From Clostridia bacterium (lineage in GTDB: Bacteria; Bacillota; Clostridia; Oscillospirales; CAG-272): a stretch of 6,348 nt of DNA. The stretch spans positions 1 to 6,348 of the forward strand of contig JAFTHJ010000083.1 of assembly GCA_017457465.1 (NCBI GenBank), written 5' to 3'. Shown here piece by piece: positions 1 to 6,228 of this stretch; within the stretch, counting starts at the first letter, position 1, and each line of letters begins with the position of its first letter. Made by a program: the position numbers and the translations under genes. Below the pieces are notes generated by a model that saw only the letters and a program-made list of their open reading frames with translations, was not told the DNA's origin and ran no database searches.

Positions 1-825
1 GGAGCGGCAGTCACCCGCAACGAAAATACCCTCTGTCTTTGTAAGACAATCTTCGGCAGCCTCTATATAGCCGTAATCGTTGAGGTCGGCAACATCCGCA
101 AACGGAGCATTTTCGGGAACCTGACCGATAGCCACAAAAATTCCGTCGAGCTTTATCTCGGTATCAGTGTTTTCCTCGGTGTTGCGAATCTTTATAGCCT
201 CAAGACGCTCACCACCGATAAGCTCGGTGACCACAGAATTGAAGATAAAAGAAACATTATCCTTTTCGGTCAGCTTTGCCACCAGTCTGCCCTCACCAGT
301 CATGGTAGCGAGGTTCTGAATGACATAAACCTTTCGGCAGTATTCGCTTAACATAACCGCCTCCTGAAGAGCGGTATTTCCGCCGCCGATAACGGCAACG
401 TCGCGTCCGTTATAGAAAGCTCCGTCGCATACCGCGCAGTAGGAAACGCCCTCACCGATAAGCTCCTCCTCTCGCTCAATTCCGAGATGGCGGTGCTTTG
501 AACCTGCCGCAATAATAACTGCCTTTCCGTCGAATTCACCGTAATTGGTAACGACGGTGAAGTATCCGTCCTTTTTCTCTATTTTCTCTGCGGCAGCCAT
601 TTCAATATCAGCTCCGTGAGACATAACCTGCTCAAGAAGCATTTCCGCAAATTCATTTCCGCTTACCTGCATAAGCGAGGGATAATTTTCTACCTTTGGG
701 GAGAAGGTTATCTGACCGCCGAATGTCTCCTTTTCGAGAACGAGAACGCTCTTGTCGGCTCGAAGTCCGTAAAGCGCGGCGGTAAGTCCCGCGGGACCTG
801 CTCCTATAATAACAATATCGTGCAT
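1..825 (-). CDS. trxB: Thioredoxin reductase-like FAD/dithiol oxidoreductase, 3' end cut off by window edge
   Basis: Cytoplasmic flavoprotein that passes electrons through FAD and a redox-active cysteine pair to thioredoxin- or glutaredoxin-like proteins. The 275 visible residues contain the FAD-binding GAGPAG at 8-13, the family active site CAVCDG with Cys130 and Cys133, the second nucleotide-binding loop GGGNTALQEA at 147-156, and AGDC ending at residue 273. The family is usually about 305-320 residues, so roughly 30-45 C-terminal residues lie beyond position 1. The start is the ATG at 823-825, preceded by AAAAGGA at 8 bases. An oddity is that the segment where NADPH-dependent enzymes carry HRRxxFR reads VIQNLATMTGEGRL (168-181), without the paired arginines. 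The gene lies 82 bp downstream of nrdD on the same strand, which suggests it recharges the redoxin domain fused to NrdD. Family assignment is firm; the electron donor (NADPH, NADH or ferredoxin) is not determined by sequence alone. Confidence 0.93.
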   Translation of the reverse strand, partial: MHDIVIIGAGPAGLTAALYGLRADKSVLVLEKETFGGQITFSPKVENYPSLMQVSGNEFAEMLLEQVMSHGADIEMAAAEKIEKKDGYFTVVTNYGEFDGKAVIIAAGSKHRHLGIEREEELIGEGVSYCAVCDGAFYNGRDVAVIGGGNTALQEAVMLSEYCRKVYVIQNLATMTGEGRLVAKLTEKDNVSFIFNSVVTELIGGERLEAIKIRNTEENTDTEIKLDGIFVAIGQVPENAPFADVADLNDYGYIEAAEDCLTKTEGIFVAGDCRS

Positions 826-853
826 TTTTATATTCCTTTTCAATAAAATTTTC

Positions 854-890
854 GGGGAAGGAAGAAAGCTTCAGGCGCTTCTTCCTCCCC
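854..890 (-). terminator. GC-rich hairpin between nrdD and trxB, possible leaky terminator
   Basis: The segment folds into a 14-bp stem with two bulged adenines (859 and 867) and a 7-base loop at 870-876. Read on the minus strand, the stem closes with CCCC and is followed by GAAAATTTTATT, a poor and slightly displaced U-tract. On the plus strand no T-run follows, so the orientation fits transcription leaving nrdD. It sits 17 bases after the nrdD stop codon and 28 bases before the trxB start. With no convincing separate promoter for trxB in the gap, the likeliest roles are partial termination or a processing/stability element that sets the nrdD:trxB ratio. The fold is read by eye and no energy was computed. 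Confidence 0.5.
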
Positions 891-907
891 CAATAAGTTA
901 AATAGCT

Positions 908-3298
908 TTACGCCTCTTCAGCAAACTTGCGGATATTGGATACGTTAACTATCTTCTCCGCAACGTCACCGTTTATAACGACGAGCGTGGGAGCCTGTTT
1001 GATTCCGTAGGAGTTTGTAAGCTCGGGATTTTCCTCTGCGAGAACCTTTTCGTAAACGATTCCCGCGTCATCAAGGAATTTAGCCGCCATCTTGCAGTTG
1101 GGACAGGTCTTTGTAGCGAAAAGCATTATTTTGCTGTTTTCGGCATTGACCGTCTTGGTCTCAACCTTTGCCTCTGCTGCGGGAGCATCGGGAGCGGCGT
1201 TCATATTGTAACCCTTCTTGTTCATAGAAGCGCCGATATCGTAAAGCTTACGCATCTTGTATTCCTGCGACTTACCGTCGTTCCAGTTCTGAACAGGGCG
1301 GTAGTAGCCTGTTATACGGCTGTAGACCTCTGTCTTTTCGCCGCAATGAGGACAAGCGAATGCTTCGCCGGGAATATATCCGTGTGTCTTACAAACAGAA
1401 TATGTGGGCGAGAGAGTGTAGTAAGGAAGCTTGTAGTTTTCAGCAATCTTACGAACGAGATTTGCCGCAGACTGCCACGAGGGAAGCTTCTCACCGAGGA
1501 AGGCATGGAATACTGTACCCGAGGTGTAGAGCGTCTGAAGGTCGTCCTGAACATCAAGAGCCTCGAAAATATCGGAGGTGTATCCAACGGGGAGGTGAGA
1601 GGAGTTGGTGTAGTAGGGAACACTGTTGTCCTCACAAGCTGTGATAATGTTGGGGAATCTCTTGAGGTCGTGTTTAGCAAGACGGTAAGAGGTAGACTCT
1701 GCGGGAGTAGCCTCGAGGTTGTAGAGGTCGCCGTACTTTTCCTGATAGTCGGAGAGACGGTTTCTCATAAAGTTGAGAACATCCTTTGTGAATTCCTGTG
1801 TCTCCTTGTGAGTAAGGTCAGCCTTGAGCCATTTAGCGTTAAGACCAACCTCGTTCATACCGACAAGACCGATAGTGGAGAAGTGGTTCTCGAATGTTCC
1901 GAGATAACGCTTGGTGTAAGGATAAAGTCCCTCGTCGAGAAGTCTTGTGATAACAGTTCTCTTAACCTTGAGAGAACGTGCCGCGATATCCATAATGTGT
2001 CCGAGACGCTTGTAGAAATCAGCCTCGTTCTCGGCAAGATATGCGATTCTGGGCATATTTATGGTAACAACTCCGATAGAACCTGTGCTCTCGCCGCTTC
2101 CGAAGAATCCGCCCGACTTCTTGCGAAGCTCACGGAGGTCAAGGCGCAGACGGCAGCACATACTTCTTACGTCGCTGGGCTCCATATCACTGTTGATGTA
2201 GTTAGAGAAATAGGGAGTACCGTATTTAGCGGTCATCTCGAAGAGAAGACGGTTGTTTTCGGTATCCGACCAGTCAAAGTTGCTTGTGATGGAGTAGGTG
2301 GGAATAGGATACTGGAAGCCTCTTCCGTTGTGGTCACCCTCAATCATAATCTCGATAAACGCCTTGTTTATCATATCCATCTCTGCCTGACAATCCTTGT
2401 ACTTGAAGTCTCTTTCCTTACCGCCGACGATAGCGTTCATCTCGGCAAGGTCCGCGGGAACCTTCCAGTCAAGAGTGATGTTGGAGAAGGGCGCCTGTGT
2501 ACCCCAACGCGAGGGGGTGTTTACTCCGTAGATAAAGGACTCAATACACTTCTTTACTTGGTCGTAATTGAGGTTGTCGACCTTTACAAAGGGTGCGAGA
2601 TATGTGTCGAAAGAGGAGAAGGCTTGAGCACCCGCCCACTCGTTCTGCATGATTCCAAGGAAGTTTACCATCTGGTTACAGAGGGTTGCGAGGTGAGATG
2701 CGGGAGCGGAGGTTATCTTACCGACGACACCGCCGAGACCTTCCTGAATGAGCTGCTTGAGGGACCAACCAGCGCAGTAACCCGTGAGCATAGAGAGGTC
2801 GTGGAGGTGAAGGTCCGCGTTTCTGTGCGCGTTTGCAATCTCCTCGTCATAAACCTCGGAGAGCCAGTAGTTAGCAGTGATAGCGCCCGAGTTGCTCAAA
2901 ATAAGTCCGCCGACGGAATATGTAACAGTGGAGTTCTCCTTAACACGCCAGTCGATATTCTTGACATAGCTGTCAACGAGAGCCTTGTAGTCAAGAACGG
3001 TGGACTTCATATTACGGAGCTTTTCTCTCTGCTTACGGTAGAGGATGTACGCCTTTGCGACATCCGCATATCCCGCCTGAACGAGAACCGACTCAACGCT
3101 GTCCTGAATATCCTCGACCGCGATAAGGCCTTCTTTTATTTTAGGTTCAAAATCTGCCGTTACCTTGAGACCGAGCAGATCGATTACATCGGGGTGATAG
3201 TTCTTTTCCTGCGCTTCAAACGCAAGTTTGATGGCTTCGCTGATTTTTTCCATCTTAAAATCAACGACTTTGCCGTCTCTTTTTAATACCTGATACAT
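908..3298 (-). CDS. nrdD: Anaerobic (class III) ribonucleoside-triphosphate reductase with C-terminal fused glutaredoxin/NrdH-like domain
   Basis: Glycyl-radical enzyme that reduces ribonucleoside triphosphates to deoxynucleotides without oxygen; 796 residues, cytoplasmic. An ATP-cone (about 3-92) begins MYQVLKRDGKVV and provides allosteric control. The catalytic barrel holds Cys175 (GYCAGW) and the adjacent pair Cys381-Cys382 (SMCCRLRLD), one of which should be the thiyl-radical cysteine. TGSIGVVTINMPRI lies at 405-418. A zinc site is suggested by Cys636, His639, Cys649 and Cys652. The radical site is RITGY with Gly664. An Ala/Pro/Glu-rich linker (about 698-720) leads to a redoxin domain (about 722-796) with CPNC at 732-735 and a likely cis-Pro770 in QAPT. 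The ATG at 3296-3298 has AAGGAG 6 bases upstream. It is preceded by nrdG and followed by trxB. The fusion and cysteine pair point to a thioredoxin-type rather than formate-type enzyme (inference). Codons 6 to about 651 contain no TTA, CTA or TCA, hinting at strong expression. Confidence 0.97.
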   Translation of the reverse strand: MYQVLKRDGKVVDFKMEKISEAIKLAFEAQEKNYHPDVIDLLGLKVTADFEPKIKEGLIAVEDIQDSVESVLVQAGYADVAKAYILYRKQREKLRNMKSTVLDYKALVDSYVKNIDWRVKENSTVTYSVGGLILSNSGAITANYWLSEVYDEEIANAHRNADLHLHDLSMLTGYCAGWSLKQLIQEGLGGVVGKITSAPASHLATLCNQMVNFLGIMQNEWAGAQAFSSFDTYLAPFVKVDNLNYDQVKKCIESFIYGVNTPSRWGTQAPFSNITLDWKVPADLAEMNAIVGGKERDFKYKDCQAEMDMINKAFIEIMIEGDHNGRGFQYPIPTYSITSNFDWSDTENNRLLFEMTAKYGTPYFSNYINSDMEPSDVRSMCCRLRLDLRELRKKSGGFFGSGESTGSIGVVTINMPRIAYLAENEADFYKRLGHIMDIAARSLKVKRTVITRLLDEGLYPYTKRYLGTFENHFSTIGLVGMNEVGLNAKWLKADLTHKETQEFTKDVLNFMRNRLSDYQEKYGDLYNLEATPAESTSYRLAKHDLKRFPNIITACEDNSVPYYTNSSHLPVGYTSDIFEALDVQDDLQTLYTSGTVFHAFLGEKLPSWQSAANLVRKIAENYKLPYYTLSPTYSVCKTHGYIPGEAFACPHCGEKTEVYSRITGYYRPVQNWNDGKSQEYKMRKLYDIGASMNKKGYNMNAAPDAPAAEAKVETKTVNAENSKIMLFATKTCPNCKMAAKFLDDAGIVYEKVLAEENPELTNSYGIKQAPTLVVINGDVAEKIVNVSNIRKFAEEA

Positions 3299-3348
3299 TT
3301 TTTTCTCCTTTACTTTTTTATTTTTTAGCGCATTATGTGACGTATATA

Positions 3349-3377
3349 AGTATAAAGCAAAAGAGAGAAAATGTCAA
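3349..3377 (-). promoter_or_regulatory. Sigma-A-type promoter for nrdD(-trxB)
   Basis: On the minus strand a perfect -35 TTGACA (3372-3377) is separated by 17 bp (3355-3371) from a -10 TATACT (3349-3354), one base from consensus. The predicted start near 3342 gives a leader of about 43 bases carrying the nrdD ribosome binding site AAGGAG at 3305-3310. The location, between nrdG and nrdD, lets nrdD and trxB be transcribed independently of nrdG. Prediction from sequence only. Confidence 0.8.
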
Positions 3378-3387
3378 TTGTGAGTTC

Positions 3388-3435
3388 CTACAATATATTG
3401 ATATCTTTGTTGTACGAAATCACAATATATTGTAT
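3388..3435. promoter_or_regulatory. Pair of NrdR boxes upstream of the nrdD promoter
   Basis: Two copies of the palindrome CAATATATTG (3391-3400 and 3423-3432) lie exactly 32 bp centre to centre, three helical turns. The extended 16-mers are 3388-3403 and 3420-3435; the second, TCACAATATATTGTAT, fits the known NrdR-box pattern ACAcwATATATwgTGT well, and the first fits its core. NrdR is the zinc-finger/ATP-cone repressor of ribonucleotide reductase operons in bacteria, and its sites typically occur as pairs about 31-32 bp apart next to nrd genes. The proximal box ends 10 bp upstream of the -35 element, with box centres near -54 and -86 of the predicted start. The nrdR gene itself is not in the window. 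Confidence 0.82.
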
Positions 3436-3463
3436 AAAGACATTGGTTTGATATAATTCGACA

Positions 3464-4153
3464 TTATATGCCGCGAAGCTCCGATGAGGGCAGGTATTTT
3501 CGCGCGGAAGCCAGTATTTGCTTCATTTCTTCGGGCGAATAAGCCGAGAGCCCCGAGGCTAAAATGTCTCCTGAATCGGTAAAAGACTGCAAAAAGTAGC
3601 GTCGAGCACCCGATATCCATTTTGCGATAGACTCTATATCTTGTGGTGTGTGAAGCTCCTTTACCACAGTCGTTCGGAACTCGAATGGAATATTACCGTT
3701 CATAAGCAGGGAAATGCTCTCTGATATTTTTGAGAGGTCTATCTGAATCCCGCAGGTCTCGGAATATTTTTCTTGCGAATTTTTTATATCCATAGCGACG
3801 TAGTCGACAAGTCCCTCGTCAAGTATAGCCTTAAGTCTGTCGGGAAAAGCGCCGTTTGTATCGAGCTTTACGGCAAATCCCATATCCCGTATTTTTTTCA
3901 TAAAATCCGCAATGTCCCTCTGAAGCAGAGGTTCTCCTCCGGTTATACATACGCCGTCAAGAATACCTTTCCTCTTGTTTAAAAATGAGAAAAACTCATC
4001 TTCGGGAATTATATCGGAGAAATCGGGAGAAATTACAAGTGAGGCATTGTGACAAAATGGGCATCTGAAATTACATCCACCCGTAAAAACAGTACAAGCG
4101 ACCTTTTCGGGAAAATCGAGCAGAGTAGTTTTTTGCAGACCTTTTATTACCAT
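3464..4153 (-). CDS. nrdG: Anaerobic ribonucleoside-triphosphate reductase activating protein (radical SAM)
   Basis: Cytoplasmic radical-SAM activase that uses a [4Fe-4S] cluster and S-adenosylmethionine to create the glycyl radical on NrdD. The 229-residue product starts MVIKGLQKTTLLDFPEKVAC, a typical opening of the longer NrdG2-type activases (TIGR02495-like as I recall the family); E. coli NrdG is only about 155 residues. The cluster motif is Cys27-x3-Cys31-x2-Cys34 in GGCNFRCPFCHN. The SAM-contacting GGEPLLQ is at 72-78 and KLDTNG follows at 95-100. I see no extra ferredoxin-like cysteine cluster. The ATG at 4151-4153 is preceded by AAAGGAT about 11 bases upstream. It is the first gene of the leftward cluster, 165 bp before nrdD, whose radical site it should serve. 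A pyruvate-formate-lyase-type activase is an alternative on family grounds, but the neighbour makes nrdG much likelier. Confidence 0.93.
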   Translation of the reverse strand: MVIKGLQKTTLLDFPEKVACTVFTGGCNFRCPFCHNASLVISPDFSDIIPEDEFFSFLNKRKGILDGVCITGGEPLLQRDIADFMKKIRDMGFAVKLDTNGAFPDRLKAILDEGLVDYVAMDIKNSQEKYSETCGIQIDLSKISESISLLMNGNIPFEFRTTVVKELHTPQDIESIAKWISGARRYFLQSFTDSGDILASGLSAYSPEEMKQILASARKYLPSSELRGI

Positions 4154-4200
4154 AGTAATCTGTTATCCTTTCGAATTGTACTCGTAAAAAGCATATATAA

Positions 4201-4229
4201 ATTGTAACATAAAAGAGGAGAAAAAGCAA
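4201..4229 (-). promoter_or_regulatory. Candidate promoter for nrdG
   Basis: On the minus strand TTGCTT (4224-4229) and TACAAT (4201-4206) are separated by 17 bp, giving a predicted start near 4194 and a leader of about 40 bases before the nrdG ATG. No copy of the CAATATATTG palindrome is found near it, so nrdG may not be under the same direct control as nrdD. Confidence 0.6.
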
Positions 4230-4334
4230 TTACCTATAAAAAATTATACTGCCGAAATAAAAGATAGTTCGGATTTCTGTAAAAAAATCTAAAAATCTGT
4301 GTTTTTCGGAATTAAAGTTTATAAAAAACGTGTA
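4230..4334. other. AT-rich divergent intergenic stretch with small repeats
   Basis: This stretch between the two divergent promoters carries no open frame of note. It holds an inverted repeat CCGAA (4252-4256) / TTCGG (4268-4272), a further TTCGG copy at 4305-4309, and an exact tandem 8-mer AAAAATCT (4283-4290 and 4291-4298). Such short elements in AT-rich DNA can arise by chance; no regulator is recognised. Confidence 0.4.
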
Positions 4335-4363
4335 GTGACAGCTGTTTTCGAGGATGATAAAAT
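4335..4363 (+). promoter_or_regulatory. Candidate promoter for the Na+/phosphate cotransporter
   Basis: GTGACA (4335-4340) and TAAAAT (4358-4363) are 17 bp apart, each one base from the sigma-A consensus. The predicted start near 4370 leaves a purine-rich leader of about 48 bases that ends in the ribosome binding site GAGGTGA (4407-4413), 4 bases before the ATG. No recognisable phosphate-response (Pho) box was seen. Confidence 0.5.
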
Positions 4364-4417
4364 GAAACCGTGAAGATAAAAAAGAAGAAAGAAAAAATGG
4401 AAACATGAGGTGACCAT

Positions 4418-6190
4418 ATGAGCGTATTTAATATTTTGAATCTGATTTGCGGACTCGCGCTGTTTTTGTTCGGAATGAACTTTATGGGGGATACCCTGAA
4501 GAAGAGCGCGGGTAATAAGCTTAAAACTTTTTTGGGAAATATGACTTCAAACCCATTCAAGGGATTCCTCCTTGGTATGGGTGTTACGGCGGTTATTCAA
4601 TCTTCCTCCGCGACCACGGTTATGGTGGTCGGATTTGTAAACTCCGGCGCTATGCTGCTTTCACAGGCAATAAACGTCATTATGGGAGCTAACGTGGGAA
4701 CAACGGTCACGTCATGGCTGACGGGACTGTCAGGTATCGGGGAAGGTGGAGCGACTGCCGTTTCATTTTTGCAATGGCTCAAGCCGTCCTCGTTCGTGCC
4801 GATACTCGCGCTCGTGGGTGTTTTACTCTATATGCTCGGAAAGAACGCCCAGAGGCGTAATGTGGGGCTTATATTGCTCGGCTTTTCCGTGCTTATGATA
4901 GGTATGGATATGATGTCGGAGGCGGTAAAGCCATTGAGCGAGAACGAGGCGTTCAAATCGGTTCTGCTTTGGTTTACAAATCCCGTCTTCGGCGTTCTGG
5001 CTGGTATGGTAATGACCGCTATTATTCAAAGCTCGTCGGCGTCTGTGGGTATTCTGCAGTCACTTACCGTAACTGGCGCTATAACCTTCGGAAACGCCGT
5101 TCCGATTCTTCTCGGACAGAAGATAGGTACTTGCGTGACCGCCCTGATATCCTCGATAGGAACCAGCCGAAACGCAAAACGCACGGCGTTCGTTCACTTT
5201 TATTTCAACGCCATAGGCGTGGCAGCGTTTCTTGGACTGTTTTATCTCTTTGACTTTATAGTAGGATTCCCATTTATGGGAGACAGTATAGATATGTGGG
5301 GGATAGCTATAGTTCATACCGTCTTCAATATCTTCTCTGTAATTCTCCTCGCTCCGTTTTCAAAGCTGCTCGAAAAGCTCGTTTGCCTTACAGTTAGAGA
5401 TAAGAGGGGAACAGATACGCCCGAGCTGCTTGATGAGAGATTTCTTGCGACTCCTGCCGTAGCAATAGATAAAAGCGCACAGACGGTGGGACAGATGGCG
5501 AATGAGGTCAGGGAAGCCTTTTCAATATCATCGGGACTTCTGTATGATTATGACTCGCGAGGCGCGGAGAAGGTCAGGGAAATAGAAGTGCGGGTTGACA
5601 GCTATGAGGATAAGATAGGCGCGTATCTCTTGAAGATTTCTCCCGAGAGCGTTCTCTCAAAGGAAAATATGGAGATAACCAAGCTACTTCATCTTATAGG
5701 CGATTTGGAGCGTATATCAGACCACGCCGTGAATATCGTGGAATCGGCAGAGGAGATAAGGGATAAAAAAATCACCTTTTCCGATGAAGCTATCGAGGAG
5801 CTTGAGATTATGAGCAGTGCGGTCGGTGAGGTTGTTGATATAGCGCTCTCGGCTCTGGTGTCAAACAATATAGGGGAAGCTGAAAGAGTAGAGCCGCTTG
5901 AGCAGGTGATAGACGGACTTCGAGACGAGCTGAAGCGCAGACACATTTTGAGACTTCAAAAAAGCAAATGCACCGTAGAGCACGGCTTCGTTCTATCTGA
6001 TATTTTGACCAATTACGAAAGAATTGCGGACCATTGCTCGAATGTAGCCGGATGTATAATAGAAATATCAAAGTATAAAACGCTTCAAATGCACAGCTAT
6101 ACAGACCATATAAAGGAGACCGATGCCGCTTTCGAGGAGCGATACCGTGAGTTCTTGAAAAAATATTCCCTTAACGAGTATAGTGAATAA
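4418..6190 (+). CDS. Na+/Pi cotransporter family protein with C-terminal PhoU-like domain (NptA/YjbB type)
   Basis: Inner-membrane transporter predicted to move phosphate with sodium; 590 residues, complete. The N-terminal half (about 1-325) is hydrophobic and contains the two inverted Na_Pi_cotrans repeats. Their signatures are QSSSATT at 61-67 with GANVGTT at 90-96, and QSSSASV at 204-210 with GQKIGTCVTA at 233-242. Membrane segments are apparent near 5-23, 49-80, 125-141, 148-165, 190-218, 259-285 and 293-313. The C-terminal half (about 350-585) is a soluble, charged helical PhoU-like domain with the two expected metal-site motifs ERISDHAVNI (431-440) and YERIADHCSNVAG (533-545). The length and domain order are normal for bacterial NptA/YjbB proteins. 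The ATG at 4418 follows a strong GAGGTGA. It is a single-gene unit, divergent from nrdG and closed by its own terminator; nothing links it functionally to the nrd genes. The transported ion could be export rather than import, as in E. coli YjbB. Confidence 0.94.
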   Translation: MSVFNILNLICGLALFLFGMNFMGDTLKKSAGNKLKTFLGNMTSNPFKGFLLGMGVTAVIQSSSATTVMVVGFVNSGAMLLSQAINVIMGANVGTTVTSWLTGLSGIGEGGATAVSFLQWLKPSSFVPILALVGVLLYMLGKNAQRRNVGLILLGFSVLMIGMDMMSEAVKPLSENEAFKSVLLWFTNPVFGVLAGMVMTAIIQSSSASVGILQSLTVTGAITFGNAVPILLGQKIGTCVTALISSIGTSRNAKRTAFVHFYFNAIGVAAFLGLFYLFDFIVGFPFMGDSIDMWGIAIVHTVFNIFSVILLAPFSKLLEKLVCLTVRDKRGTDTPELLDERFLATPAVAIDKSAQTVGQMANEVREAFSISSGLLYDYDSRGAEKVREIEVRVDSYEDKIGAYLLKISPESVLSKENMEITKLLHLIGDLERISDHAVNIVESAEEIRDKKITFSDEAIEELEIMSSAVGEVVDIALSALVSNNIGEAERVEPLEQVIDGLRDELKRRHILRLQKSKCTVEHGFVLSDILTNYERIADHCSNVAGCIIEISKYKTLQMHSYTDHIKETDAAFEERYREFLKKYSLNEYSE

Positions 6191-6228
6191 AAGAAGGTAG
6201 GCTTCTTTTGAAGCCTACCTTCTTTTTT
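6191..6228. terminator. Bidirectional intrinsic terminator shared by convergent genes
   Basis: A perfect 15-bp inverted repeat (6191-6205 with 6210-6224) encloses a TTTT loop. The plus-strand transcript ends in six T residues (6223-6228, the first two being part of the stem), directly after the cotransporter stop codon. On the minus strand the same stem runs into TTTTATT, so it can also end the convergent leftward gene, whose stop codon (6227-6229) abuts it. The whole gap between the two stop codons is only 36 bp. Confidence 0.93.

Noticed and set aside
616..846. 76-codon plus-strand open frame opposite trxB
   Set aside because: It lies inside the clear trxB coding frame, and its translation shows no recognisable motif.
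1346..3286. A 646-codon open reading frame on the plus strand opposite nrdD
   Set aside because: It is in exact codon register with nrdD, so it stays open simply because nrdD avoids TTA, CTA and TCA codons over that span. Its translation resembles no family, is Val/Leu/Glu-rich, and no ribosome binding site was identified.
3388..3435. Short spaced repeats considered as a mini CRISPR or iteron-like array
   Set aside because: Only two palindromic copies with helical-phase spacing next to an nrd promoter; an NrdR operator explains them fully.
3420..3620. 66-codon minus-strand frame overlapping the nrdG 3' end and the NrdR boxes
   Set aside because: It is out of frame with nrdG, whose protein motifs are unambiguous, and it would run through the regulatory palindromes; no sign of coding.
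4154..4417. Possible riboswitch or small RNA in the divergent intergenic region
   Set aside because: No extended conserved-looking stem set, and predicted leaders on both sides are only about 40-50 bases, too short for a known aptamer.
4312..4560. 82-codon minus-strand frame overlapping the cotransporter start and its promoter
   Set aside because: Opposite strand to a strongly supported gene; the Phe-rich translation (a run of FFFF) comes from the purine-rich leader read in reverse.
4969..5253. 94-codon plus-strand frame inside the cotransporter gene
   Set aside because: Alternative frame of a continuous, well-conserved coding sequence; Arg/Ser-rich translation typical of out-of-frame reading.
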